The position numbers and the translations under genes are program-made. Shown in pieces: positions 11,787-23,229 of a stretch of 64,000 bases of DNA. The stretch's first letter is position 1. Each line of letters opens with the position of its first letter. This DNA is from Bos javanicus. Its lineage: Eukaryota > Chordata > Mammalia > Artiodactyla > Bovidae. The notes under the pieces are model-generated. The model did not search any database. It saw only the letters and a list, made by a program, of their open reading frames with translations, and was not told the DNA's origin. The stretch covers positions 59,527,689-59,591,688 of the forward strand of contig NC_083881.1 in assembly GCF_032452875.1 (NCBI RefSeq). The letters run 5' to 3'.

Positions 11787-11895
11787 TCAGTTGACCCTAT
11801 GTGAGGGTTTATTTCTGGACTTGTGAGTCTTTCCCATTGATCTGTGTGTCTATTTTTATGCCTGTATCATACTGTTTTGATCACTATGTTGTTGT
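11787..11895 (-). mobile_element. L1M LINE, antisense, segment 2
   Basis: Resumes the L1 antisense consensus (gagggtttatttctggac ... catactgttttgatcacta) directly after the Bov-tA, then is broken by BovB. Confidence 0.85.
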
Positions 11896-12495
11896 TTTAG
11901 TTTAGTTCAGTCGCTCAGTCATGTCTGACTCTTTGTGACCCCATGGACTGCAGCACGTCAGGCCTCCCTGTCCATCACTAACACCCAAAGCTTGCTCAGA
12001 CTCCTGTCCATTGAGTCAGTGATACCATCCAATCACCTCATCCTCTGTCTTCCCCTTCTCCTCCTGCCTTCAATCTTTCCTAGCATCAGGGTCTTTTCCA
12101 ATGAGTCAGTTCTTTGCATCAGGGGGCCAAAGTATTGGAGTTTCAGCTTCAGCATCAGTCCTTCCAATGAATATTCAGGATTGATTTCCTTTAGCTTGGA
12201 CTGCTTGGATCTCCTCACAGTCCAAGGGACTCTCAAGAGTCTTCTCCATAACTACAGTTCAAAAGTATCAATTCTTCGGTGCTCAACTTTCTTTATAGTT
12301 CAACTCTCACCTCCATACATGACTACTGGAAAAACCATAGCCTTGACTAGACAGACCTTTGTTAGCAAAGTAATGTGTCTGCTTTTTAATATGCTGTCTA
12401 GGTTGGCCATAGCTTTTCTTCTATGGAGCAAGCCTCTTTTAATTTCATGGCTGCAGTCACAATCTGCAGTGATTTTGCAGCCCAATAAAATAAAG
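11896..12495 (-). mobile_element. BovB LINE, 3' end of an inverted-5' copy
   Basis: About 600 bases of BovB 3' end read on the minus strand, from the pentamer-like tail (agtttagttcag) to the block before the reverse-transcriptase end (aataaagt at 12487-12494). It joins directly to a plus-strand BovB 5' segment at an AGT microhomology. Long antisense open frames here are by-products. Confidence 0.95.
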
Positions 12496-13172
12496 TATGA
12501 ACAGTATGAAAAAGCAAAATGATATGACCTTGAAAGATGAACTCCCCAGGTTGGTAGGTGCTGATATGCTATTGGAGAAGAGTGGAGAAATAATACCAGA
12601 AAGAATGAAGAGACAGAACCAAAGCAAAAACAACACTCCATTGTGGATGTGACTGGTGATGGAAGTAAAGTCCGATACTGTAAAGAACAATATTGCATAG
12701 AAACCTGGAATGTTCAGTCCATGAATCAAAGTAAATTGAAAGTGGTCAAACAGGAGATGGAAAGAGTGAATGTCAACATTTAGGAATCAGTGAACTAAAA
12801 TGGACTAGAATGGGAGAATTTAACTCAAATGATAATTATATCTACTACTGTGGGCAAGAATGCCTAGAAGAAATGGAGTGGCCATCATAGTCGACAAGAG
12901 TCTGAAATGAAGTACTTGGGTGCAATCTCAAAAATGACAGAATGATCTCTGTTTGTTTCCAAGGCAAACCATTCAGTATCACAGTAATCCAAGTCTATGC
13001 CTCAATTAGTAATGCTGAAGAAGCTGAAGTTGAATGGTTCTGTGAAGACCTACCCGACCTTCTAGAACTAACACCCCCAAAAGATGTCCTTTTCATCATA
13101 GGGAACTGGAATGCAAAAGTAGGAAGTCAAGAGATACCTGGAGTAACAGGCAAATTTGGTCTTGGAGTACAA
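12496..13172 (+). mobile_element. BovB LINE, 5' (endonuclease) part, inverted
   Basis: Matches the BovB leader and apurinic-endonuclease-like domain in sense orientation: gaaacctggaatgttcag, gtcaaacaggagatgg, ccaagtctatgcctcaatta, and the INGNWNAKVG-type block near 13095-13125. Multiple stops and frameshifts. Orientation is opposite to the adjoining 3' segment. Confidence 0.9.
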
Positions 13173-13259
13173 AATGTTGTTGTTTAGTCACTAAGTTGTG
13201 TCTGACTCTTTTGCAACCCCATGGACTGTAGCCCACCAGGCTTCTCTGTCCATGGGATA
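13173..13259 (-). mobile_element. Bov-A-type SINE tail fragment, antisense
   Basis: ttgttgtttagtcactaag followed by gcaaccccatggactgtagc and ending abruptly at catgggat. It is either a separate 5'-truncated SINE or part of the complex BovB insertion next to it. Confidence 0.75.
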
Positions 13260-14582
13260 TTCTAGCTTTGTAAAATAGTTAAAAATCAGGACCTGTGATG
13301 CTTCCAGCTTTGTTCTTTCCTCACAGGATTGCATTGGGTATTTAGAGTCTTTTGAGGTTGCATATCAATTTTAGAATGACTTTTTCTGTTTCAGTAAAAA
13401 AAAAAAAATGCCCTTGCAATCTTGATAGGGATTATATTGCATCCATAGATGGTTTTGGTTGGTATGGACAGTTTAACATTTTAATTTTTCCAGTTCATGA
13501 ACATAGGATACCTTTCTATTTATTTGTGTCTTCTTAAAAATCTTTCATCAATGTCATAATTTTCAGCATATAGGTCTTTTCACCTCCTTGTTCAAATTTA
13601 CTCCTAGTAATTTATTGTTTCTGATACTATTATAAGTGAGATTATTTTATTTCTTTTTCATAGAATTAACTGGTACTGTATACAACTCTACTGATTTTTG
13701 TAGACTTTTTGTAGATTTTTGTAGACCTGCAATTTCCCATATTTATTGATTAGCTATAACCTTCTTTGTTGTTTAATTGGAGTCTTTGGTATTTTCTATA
13801 TAATGTCATCAGCACACAAAGTTACATTACTTCTTTCTTTCTGATTTGCATGACTTTCTTTCTTTCTTTTTTTTTTTACCTGCCTTATTACTCTGGCTAG
13901 GACTTTAGTACCATACTAAACAAGAGTGGTGAGAATGGACATCCCGTCTTGTTTCTGTTCTTAGAGAAAACACTTTCATCCTTATACTGTTAACTATGAT
14001 ATTAACTGTGGGCTTCTCATATATGACTTTTATTATATTGAAGTACATAACTTCTATACCAACTTTTTTGAGAACTTTTGTTACAAATGGATATTGAATA
14101 CTTTCAGATGTTTTTCTGTATCTATTGAGATTATCATGACTTTTGTCTTCCATTCTATTAAAGTGGTATATCAAATTTATTGACTTTTTTGTATGTTATA
14201 CCATCTTTGAATCCCAAGGATAAAACCAAATTGTTCATGGTATGTGATCCTTTTAATATTTCTGTTTAACTCAATTTGCTAATATACAGGTAAGAGTTTA
14301 TGTGTTTATATTCATCAGGGTTATCAGTCTGTAGTTTTCTTGTAGCGCCTTTATATGGCTTTAGTGTCATGGTAATGCTCATTTTGTAAAAATTTGGGAG
14401 TGTTCACTTTTCATTTTTTTTTTTGAATAGTTTGAGAAGGATTGCGTTATTTGTCTTTAATGTTTGGTATAATTCATCAGTGAAACCATCTGGTTCTGGA
14501 CTTTTTTTTCTTGGAAAGTTTTTTATTCAAATTATTACTGATTCATTGCCCTTATTTATTATTGAACTGTCTAGACTAGCTA
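13260..14582 (-). mobile_element. L1M LINE, antisense, segment 3
   Basis: Continues ORF2 of the L1M: gcttccagctttgttctttc, tggctaggactttagta, catgacttttgtcttcc, gtgaaaccatctggttctgg. It reaches the palm/fingers region and is then split by a sense L1. Confidence 0.9.
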
Positions 14583-15290
14583 TGATAAAAAAAAATCTAC
14601 AAATAAAAAAGTTGGGGAGATGTGGAGAAAAGAGAATCCTCATACAGTGTTTGTAGGAATGTAAATAAGTTCAGCCACCATGAAAATAGTATGGAGGTTT
14701 CTTCAAAAACTGAAAATAGAACTACTATATGATCCAGTATTTTCACTTGGGTAAACATCTGGGAAAAACAAAAACTCTAATTCAAAAAGATACATGTACC
14801 CCAAGTTTAATAGCCTCAGTATTTATGACAGCTAAGACATGGAAGCAATCATGGCATATTACCCAGTCCTGAAGAAGAATAAAATACTGCCATTTGCAGC
14901 AATGTAAATGGGCCTAGATAATGTTCAGTGAAATAAGTTGGAGAAAGACAAATACCGTATGACATCCATTTTATAATGGAATGTAAAAAAAAATCAAATT
15001 AAAGTATATACAAAACAGAACAGACTCACAGATATTAAAAAAGAAATTGTGGTTACCAAAAGGCAAAGGGAAGGTAGGAGAGACAAATTAGATGTATGTG
15101 ATTGACAAACAACTATATATAAAATAGATAAGCGACAAGGGTACACTGTAAAACACAGGGAATTTTACCCATTATCTTTTAACAACCTATAATGAAATAT
15201 AATCTGTAAAAACACTGAATCATTATGCTATACACCAGAAACTAACATAACATTGTAAACCAACTATACTTCAACTATAAAAGAAAAGAC
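14583..15290 (+). mobile_element. L1 LINE 3' end, sense, nested in L1M
   Basis: About 700 bases covering the ORF2 end and 3'UTR of an artiodactyl-type L1: gttggggagatgtggaga, ctgccatttgcagcaatg, caaacagaacag-type 3'UTR words, acattgtaaaccaactat, with a short A-rich end. Opposite orientation to its host L1M. Confidence 0.9.
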
Positions 15291-15515
15291 TTATTCCTCA
15301 TGAATCAGTCTTGCTCTCTGCATACGTCTAGGAATTTATCTGTTTCTTCTAGGTTATTCAATTGGTGGTTCATAGTGGTCCTTTAAGGTCCTTTATTTTT
15401 GTGATGTCTTATAAAGTTTCCTTTTTCATTTCAGGTTTTATTTATTTGAATATTCTTTTTTTTTTTTAAATATAGCTAAAGTTTTGTGAACTTTGCCTAT
15501 CTTTTGAAATGACTT
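15291..15515 (-). mobile_element. L1M LINE, antisense, segment 4
   Basis: Resumes at the antisense word aggaatttatctgtttcttc and continues to about 15515, completing the interrupted L1M that began at 10200. Confidence 0.85.
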
Positions 15516-16381
15516 CTTCAATGTTTCTTCCCAATTTTGTTAGGCCAGCTGTTTTTGGGTTTTTGAATACATGGTAAAGTGGCCAGTCCTCTAGTGATTA
15601 ATTCACTGATTTACATTTTTTTGCTATAAAAGCAAATTTCTTGATCAGAAACTATGCTGAGTGGAATACTATATTAATGGTTAAGGCTAGCATCATGTCC
15701 ATACATGATGATGCTGGCAAAAATTTTGTTTGTTGAAAAGTCAAATCTAACTTTACAGTAAAGTTCTATTCTCTAATGAGGAGTGATTTCTGCAAACTTT
15801 ATGATAGACAGAGCCCAGTGCAGCTGATTGGCCACCACTGGCCAGGTAGTCTACTAGGGAATAATATCTTGCTGGGGATTTAATGTTGGCCTGATATTGG
15901 TAAACTGGGTACTTACCTAATGTCATTGTTAGCTAATCATTGGTGAAAGGAACCCCATGTTTTGGGGCACAAAATAATATCCATTCTATTACCATGCTTC
16001 TTTTTCCTGAGCCCGGTATGTTATCACTGCAGTAACTGGTGAGAAAGACTGATTGATATATGTAGAGTTCTCTACAATGAGCTTTCACATGGGATAGAAT
16101 CTCCTCATTCTGTGTCTATTTCAGGAAATCTAATCACAAAATTTCCCCTTACAGAGGAGCCTCTACTTAAAAAGTTTCTACTTAAATTTGTTTCAACTTT
16201 ATAAAAGTCAATCCCACAATCACAATGGTAAACAACTTATACACTTACGACCATTCTGTACCTATATAATCATTCTGTTTTTTCACTTTCAGTACAGTAT
16301 TCAGTGAATTACCTCAAGTATTCAACATTTTGTTATAAAATTGGCTTTATCTCACCCGTAGGTTAATGTAAGTTTTCTGAA
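15516..16381. other. Unassigned DNA
   Basis: No family recognised. A 12-base inverted motif (catcatgtccatacatgatg, 15691-15710) is the only local structure seen. Confidence 0.5.
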
Positions 16382-16762
16382 CACATTTGATGCTTTCAAA
16401 CTGTGGTGCTGGAGAAGACTCTTGAGAGTCCCTTGGACTGCAAGAAGATCAAACCAGTAAATCCTAAAGGAAATCAATCCTGAATATTCATTGGAAGGAC
16501 TGATGCTAAAGTTGAAGCTCCAATATTTTCGCCACCTAATGTGAAAAGCTGACTCACTGGAAAAGGCCCCGGTGCTGGGAAAGACTGAAGGCAAAAAAAG
16601 AAAAGGGTAGTAGAGGAGGAGATGGTTAGATAGCATCACCAACTATAAGAACATGAATTTGAGCAAACTCAGGGAGATAGTAAAGGACAGGGAAGTCAGG
16701 TGTGCTGCAGTCCATGGTGTCACAAAGGGTCAGATACGACTTAGCAACTGGACAACAAGAGG
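16382..16762 (+). mobile_element. BovB LINE 3' end
   Basis: 5'-truncated BovB with the older 3' type (cctgaatattcattggaag). Several CpG-type and A-rich changes, including an A-run where gaggagaagggg is normal (16590-16605). Confidence 0.95.
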
Positions 16763-16781
16763 CTAAATTACAATATTCAGC

Positions 16782-16997
16782 TGGGGCTTCCTTGGTGGCT
16801 CAGATGATAAAGAATCTGCCTGCAATGCAGGAGACCTGGGTTCTATCCCTGGGTTGGGAAGATCCTCTGGCAAAGGGAATGCCTACCCATTCCAGTATTC
16901 TTGCTCAGAAAATTCCATGGACAGAGGAGCCTGGAGGGCTACAGTCCATGGGGTTGCACAGAGTTGGACACAACTAAAGTGACTTAACATGCATGCA
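16782..16997 (+). mobile_element. Bov-tA SINE, full-length
   Basis: tRNA-like head (ttccttggtggctcagatga, gggttctatccctggg) followed by the BovB-type tail ending acttaacatgcatgcac. Confidence 0.9.
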
Positions 16998-18341
16998 CAA
17001 TGGAACAGCGGCTATGTATTGCAAGGAAATGTACCACTATGTGAATAAAATAGTTGCAACCTGAATTCAGACTCAAGTATTGCTTTATGCAAAGGTTAAA
17101 TTGGCAAATGATAAAATATACCATTGCCTAAATTCAAAGTTAAAAGCAATAGTGAAAGATATGAATATGATCAAACAACGGTCACAGATGTCCATCCTAT
17201 CAATCCATTGTTCATTGATGTGGGCAGTTACGGAAGTACTGTTTTTTCATATTGAAAACTGCTTATGACTACAAATTTCAGCACAAGTGAAAAATACAAA
17301 CATTTCATCGAGTCTATTCTATTCTAGCAAAATCATTTTCATTATTTCAAGTAGCTTAAAGCTTCAACCTATTATTACCTGATAATACAAAATATCATGA
17401 TTTTTAAAGTTGAAGATACTCAAATTTTATTAGAACGCTACCTTACCCTGTCATTTAAAGTGAGCGTGAACACACTCAAGCTACATCACATGGTAAATGT
17501 GTAATGACAGGTTGATTCTAGAAGGAGAAGTAGCAAAGTTCATATAATCTCCTCAAATCCCATTATCCACAGTCATCCTTAAGCATTTAGGTATACCATG
17601 ACAGAAAATACCATGTCATGGTTTCCAGGACCACAAAATGACAATGGTCTATGCATTTTAAGGCACAGGGGGGCCAGGGACTATTTGGGAACCTATGTGT
17701 TGGGGTTCAAGATATTTGGGGACTAATCAAGGAAAATATACAATCATGAGGTGACCATAACACATATACTTTAGTTGGGCAACACTTCGACAAGGTTGCA
17801 TGTGGGGAAAGTCCTTCACAGCATAAGAGTGTCCAGAGGCTATGGTGGGACCACCATCCAGAAGTAGAAGAGAATAAGAGGACTTCCAGGGGGAGGGGGA
17901 TCAGAGAGGGAGCTTACATGTCTAGGTGGTGCTCTGGTGATACTGCTCAGCAGTGCAACTGGGAGTGCCTAGGTAACAGCAGAAGAGCTTAGGGACTTAA
18001 TAGCCCAGGAGTTTGTCTATCTATTGCTAGCAGATGCTGGGTTCAACTGTTTGTGGAGTATGCAAAACCAGTAAGCTTTAAATGGCTAAATAAATGCTTT
18101 ATTTGGTCTAAAACAATTGCATGTACAAAAATTTGAGTTTGGTGTTGATGGGCTTTTGAGCTAATAAATGCCGGCCTGCTGTGAAGAAATTAACAACCTA
18201 GGGGTCAATATACGGAAGCCATCTTTGCCTCATTTACATAACACTATGGAACAATAATACTTCTTGGTTAAGAAAATGGCCTTTTTTTAGGAAGTGCTAA
18301 CTTCTGGAGTTCAGTGTCCTGTTTCAGTGTGATTCTTAATA
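16998..18341. other. Unassigned DNA, faint LTR-like features
   Basis: No family is named with confidence. The stretch 17640-18120 is richer in G and ends near an aataaatgctttattt word (18091-18106) that could be a poly(A) signal of an old LTR, but no matching second LTR or internal region is visible. Confidence 0.35.
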
Positions 18342-18612
18342 GTACTGCTAAGTCATTTTAGTTGTGTCTGACTCTGTGTGACCCCATAGACAGCAGCCCA
18401 CCAGGCTCCCCCATCCCTGGGATTCTCCAGGCAAGAACACTGGAGTGGGTTGCCATTTCCTTCGCCAATGCTTGAAAGTGAAAAGTGAAAGTGAAGTCGC
18501 TCAGTCATGTCTGACTCTTCGTGACCGCATGGACTGCAGCCTCCCAGGCTCCTTTGTCCATGGGATTTTCCAGGCAAGAGTACTGGAGTGGGGTGCCATT
18601 GCCTTCTCTGGC
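18342..18612 (-). mobile_element. BOV-A2 SINE, near full-length, antisense
   Basis: Both monomers and the gaaagtgaaaagtgaaagtg linker (18474-18494) are present; the usual (CAG)n tail is reduced to one or two units at 18342-18350. Confidence 0.95.
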
Positions 18613-21207
18613 CTGCCAAACCAGCTCTTTGAAGAGACTAAATGAAAGCCTGGAGACAACTAGAGTTGACGTTCTAGTGCTTGCTTGCCTAAGAGTTTGA
18701 CCCTTTTTCAACACAATTCTTTTTTCCTTTGTTAATATAGTATTAATTAATTACTAAGAATTGTTAATATACTATTGATTGTATTGAAAATTCCATCCGA
18801 ATGTTTCAACAGAAGAAAAGAAACTATTTCAGCATCTTAATACAATAAAAGAATGCGTTAAGACCAAAATTCAAATATTATTTGAATGAATAAAAGAACA
18901 GGAATTTGCTACTATTACTTAAGCTGACCTATTCCACCATTCAGCTTTTGAGAATAATGTGTAGTAAAGTTGCAAATTTACTTACATTACTACTCTGATA
19001 TGCAAAGAAACTATAGATATTTCTTTGTAACTGGTCTATCTTTCTTTAACTTCTCCCTTACTACTTCTAGAAGAGGAAAAAATAAACTTTCTACATGATA
19101 TCTTAGTCTTTTCCAGTTTGGACAGAATTTTAAAATTTTAAATTATCTCTATTGGGTAACAACTTGGTGAGTTTAAAGTCTAGATCCTTTAAACTAGGAC
19201 TTTAAAGGACCTATTTAAATAGATTTATATTTATATATAAATATATATGGCCCTTCAAATTCAGTTTGCACGTTCACCAGAGCTTCCAATCCTTGTGCTT
19301 TTGGCGAGGAGAATGACTAATCTCATGTTTTGCCCTGTCATCTTCCTTCTTGAGTTGACATTGCCCAGCCCTCTTCGCTAGGTCTTCATAACAAAGAAGT
19401 ACTAACAGAAACAGTCTACCAGTTGGGGAATATCCAAAAATGTTGTTCCTCTTCCATACTCTCAAAAATTTAGCATCTGGCAGGGCAGTGAAAAGAGTTC
19501 TTTCTGGTTTCATTTTCAGTCTAAAACTTCAGAAATGCCAGTTAAGACTACTAAAGACTTACTGCCATCCTTGACAATCTGTAATTGTTAAGTTTGGTTT
19601 TCTAATTTATAAGACGTAATGAGTAAGAAGAGAAACAATCTCTGTAGAACATATTTCAAATGGGTCCGATCCAGAGGGGTTTGGAACTCAGTGGTCTCAA
19701 GCCAACACCGTGTTAAATTTTTTTTTGACAACAAATATCAGATCTGTCTTGGTTTCTTGGATTGGATGGTGGGCTCAGTGAAGCTTGAATATTGAATTCC
19801 AGCTTAACTTTGGTTAAGTGCTGATTAAATTGGAGTTTCTTAAAGAAAGGTAGTAGCTGTACCTAGGTGAGGTATATAGTGACATGACTGCATGGCTAGA
19901 AAAAGGAGGCAAACAAACAGTAACACTGATGAGGGTAAATTCCAACCTGTTTAGAAATACTCCATTAGCAGCAGAGTTATGAGATAATGCCTACAGAATA
20001 GAGAGAACTAATGGAGACAACAGCTCCTGCCTTTCACCCACTGTCCTAAAGATGTACCATCTAGATCTCTCAGACGGAGAGTTGAGAACTTTGAGTTTAA
20101 CGGTGATTTTAAAATAAAAATAAAAAATAAAAAGGGGATTAGAAGGTAATTCCAACCAGAGGCACCATTTTCTTTCTCTATAAATAAGAGTGATGTTTAG
20201 GATGAGCAGTATAAAATATAAAATCAAAATATTCACTAGGAAAAGGTGGTCTAGAAAAGTTCCACTGTCTAAATTCAAGGCTTTCTGAGAAGATACTGAA
20301 GAATTTCAAATAAATGGGATAATTTCAAAGTCCTAGAATTTAGAGAATCCCCAAGAAATCAGGAAAAAATAACAGTCTGTATATAGACATACATGCACAA
20401 ACACACACAAAATTGTTTTTCTATAAACCAAATTCATATTTCTGGGATTAATTCTAAGGGCATGAGAAGTTTTGGGATCAGACTCCCAAAGAGTAGAAAT
20501 TATCAAATACCTATGCTAATAAGAACACATTAAAGAAATGCCTTTATATGTCTAAAGATGAGAGTTGATTTTTGTAAGAGTGCAAATATCAGGTCAGAGT
20601 ACCCATAACTGAAAGGATTTCTGCTTTCATCATTTCTCCCACAGTGATAGAATACTGAATACTTTTTAGAGAATACATGGTTGCTATAAGCAGTTTATAT
20701 TTACAAAGGATATTCCCAGATTTCTAAGACTTTCAATGGCCAATGTTAGGAGTTGGGCACAGCAAGAAAAGTGGAGGAAGTTCAGAGGATAATCATAATT
20801 CAGTGTCCCACCAACCCCATCCTCTTTAGCTTCTTGAGATGTGTAGGAAGATATGGGGGAAGACCTTTAATCTGTTGCTGCTTTGGTGGATTATGTAACT
20901 CCTGCCAATCATTGGCTGATTCTACTTTCCATTATCTACAGGACTGCCATCTCTGGCTGCCTAGGGGCAGTAGTTTGTCTAAACAAGGAGAGAGAGCACA
21001 GAACGATATTTGGTGCTAGCTATATTCTGTCTAGGGATGACATCTAATAGTCTATCCACAAAATATATCTCCCAGCCCTAAAATAGGTTAGCACTGATAA
21101 GTTTGGGGACTATGTATATAGAGTGTTTTTAGAAGTGTGTATTGACAACAGTCAATTTACTATGTCCTCAGCACAGAAAACATAGGAAGAGCTTGGGTGG
21201 CCATGTG
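18613..21207. other. Long unassigned stretch
   Basis: 2.6 kb with no transposon or gene recognised. The minus-strand frame 19274-19513 (79 codons, basic C-terminus) and the plus-strand frame 20753-21019 (88 codons, cysteine-rich) have no recognised domains and no supporting splice or promoter pattern. This is one of the larger repeat-free areas. Confidence 0.5.
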
Positions 21208-21253
21208 AGTCCATGGGGTCCCAAAGAGTCAGACATGACTGAGTAACTTTCAC
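21208..21253 (+). mobile_element. BovB-type SINE tail fragment
   Basis: About 45 bases: gtccatggggtcccaaagag then cagacatgactgagtaac. Only the very 3' end of a Bov-tA or BovB copy. Confidence 0.75.
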
Positions 21254-21971
21254 TGATAAAATGCAGCCACAACGATGTACTTCTCTTCAAGGCCCCTTCC
21301 CAAGGTAATTGATATTATATCCAGGGAGCTATTCATAGTCGTTTGGGAAATCTCAAGGGGATAGTGTCTACTTGAATGGAGGGATGGATGAGAGCTTTGA
21401 GAAGTCTCCCAAGTTGAGCTTATTATAGCTGTCAATTGTGTCCCCATATGCAATTTCTCACTGTTTCAGTCAGGAGTAGAAATGGAGAGAGAGGTACAAT
21501 ACCCTGACAATTGGTTGAAGGAAATCTTAAAAAGAAAGAAACAAGAGCTCTGGCCTGAAATTCTTAGGATTTTATCCAAGGGCATCCACATGTTGGTATG
21601 AAAATAGAATAATGCAAATCATGAATTGGGGTAATTTGTTGAACTGTAGGTTACCGTGTTCTGAAAAAGGTCAGTAGAAACAATTAGGGTTGCCCCCATG
21701 AAAGTATTGCAAGATGATGACATTGGCTATATTGGCAGGGAAAGGAGTTTAGAAGAAATCCAAGAAACGACTTTTTTTCCCCTCCAGGATGCAGAGGACA
21801 TAAATACCAAAATGTAAGACTCTTCAGTGGGTTATGAACACATTATGACATAGAGGTTCTGTACATTATAAGTGCCATCAATAAGGTGAAAGGATCCATT
21901 AGATTAAAACATGCAGCACCCTATCAGGTACACTATAAGAAAGATCCTGGGAGGCAGATCAATGCCTAGCC
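21254..21971. other. Unassigned DNA
   Basis: No repeat or gene recognised. Confidence 0.5.
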
Positions 21972-22172
21972 AGTAGTTATCAAATTTTAATGGGCATTAG
22001 AATCATCAACCTGAGGGATTATTAAAACATATTTCTGGGCACCACCCTTAGAGTGTTTCAGTAGTCAGTAGTGTTTCAGTAGTCAGGGAGGGATCTTGAG
22101 AACTTGCGTATTTTACAAGTTCACAGGTGATGTAGCTCCTGACTCTCCATGAATCATAACTTGATAACCCCT
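21972..22172 (+). mobile_element. MER5A-like DNA transposon (hAT-Charlie)
   Basis: Follows the MER5A consensus in order: ttatcaaattttaatgggc, attagaatcatcaacctg, gggattattaaaacatat, ctgggcaccaccctta, aagttcacaggtgatgta, ataacccctag. Non-autonomous cut-and-paste element of early mammalian age. A ~17-base tandem duplication of gtgtttcagtagtcag lies at 22053-22086. Confidence 0.8.
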
Positions 22173-22177
22173 AGTCT

Positions 22178-22255
22178 GAATTCTTGCACCACTAGTTAGC
22201 TGAATGGCCTTAAATAAGTTATAAATTTTCTGTACTTCATTTTCCATGCTTATTT
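22178..22255 (+). mobile_element. MIR SINE core fragment
   Basis: agttagctgaatggcctta then gtacttcattttccatgc matches the conserved MIR centre (the segment ending in a ctcagtttcc-like word). Short and diverged. Confidence 0.65.
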
Positions 22256-22478
22256 TTTAAGAAGAAAAGAAATCAATAAAATCTATTCAATCTCACAAGT
22301 TTTATGTATTATACAACTATATTCATATTAAAGATTTTCTTGGTAAGAGCATAGGAAATAACCACTGATGAGCTCTCAGCAAGTTCCTAGTACAGATTTC
22401 ATCCTCATAGCCACTGTCAAGTACTTTTTTATAATGTGTGTAGAGAAAATGTAACATAAACAATGTTCAAACTCAGCC

Positions 22479-22593
22479 TCAGTTCAGTTCAGTTCAGTGG
22501 CTTAGTTGTGTCTGACTCTTTGTGACCCCATGGACTGCAGCACACCAGACTTCCCTGTCCATCACCAACTCCCAGAGCTTGCTCGAACTCATA
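22479..22593 (-). mobile_element. BovB LINE, 115-base 3' end, with TSD
   Basis: Pentamer tail (cagtt repeated, 22480-22497) plus the terminal ~95 bases of BovB. TSD tcaaactcagcc (22467-22478) and tccaactcagcc (22594-22605), one mismatch. A complete but extremely 5'-truncated insertion. Confidence 0.9.
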
Positions 22594-22619
22594 TCCAACT
22601 CAGCCAATACATCTTAAAG

Positions 22620-22812
22620 CATTGGCTCAGATGGTAAAAAAAATCTGTCTGCAAAGCAGGAGACCTGGGTTTGCTCCCTGGGTCAGGAAGATCCCCTGGA
22701 GAAGGAAATGGCAGCCCACTCCAGTACTCTTGCCTAGAGAATCCCATGGACAGAGGAGCCTGGCAGGCTACAGTCTGTGGGGTCACAGAGTTGGACATGA
22801 CTGAGGTACTAA
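22620..22812 (+). mobile_element. Bov-tA SINE
   Basis: tRNA-like head starts at ttggctcagatggtaaa with the first bases lost; BovB-type tail ends near 22812. An A-run expands the head at 22637-22644. Confidence 0.9.
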
Positions 22813-23229
22813 CAATTCACTTTTCCTTACACCGTGCTACTTTATTTCCTGGATTTAGAATACTATACTTTGAATTCCATATTTGTGTTTTTATCAGCTT
22901 TCTTGAAATGAGTACTTTAGAAGTCATTTCTACCACTGATTCTTTCTTTTATTAGAAAGAAGTGTTTATATTTACAAAAAAAGTAACTTGAGTACTCATT
23001 CAGGTTCCACCAGATGGAGTAGCCTCATTCTTCCCACATGGTCAGTCTTTCATGTGAAAGCCCTGGAGATAAGACAACAAACAGGAATGAGTTTCTGAAA
23101 GGAGGAAGAGAAGACAGGCTGCTTAACAACCCTGAGTTCAAAGTTGAGGAGTGGCAGGATGAGGAGTTTCCAGGGTTTCCGTATTGCCTCGCATGTATCT
23201 TGGACAAGGTATTGCAGTATTCCCCAATC
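22813..23229. other. Unassigned; possible 5' end of the L1M that follows
   Basis: 23000-23230 has several CpGs and words such as agacaggctgctta and cttggacaaggtattgc that would fit an old L1 5'UTR, but the match is weak. The plus-strand frame 23038-23301 is not convincing. Confidence 0.35.

Noticed and set aside
16782..16997. tRNA-like head of Bov-tA as a tRNA gene
   Set aside because: The head is a SINE promoter relic fused to a BovB-type tail; no complete cloverleaf, and the same holds for all Bov-tA and CHR copies here.
18040..18110. LTR poly(A) region of an endogenous retrovirus
   Set aside because: Only an aataaa-type word supports it; no paired LTR, primer-binding site or internal region was found.
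19274..19513. 79-codon minus-strand frame as a gene
   Set aside because: No domain, signal or splice support; isolated in unassigned DNA.
20753..21019. 88-codon cysteine-rich plus-strand frame as a gene
   Set aside because: No recognised cysteine spacing or signal peptide; no supporting flanks.
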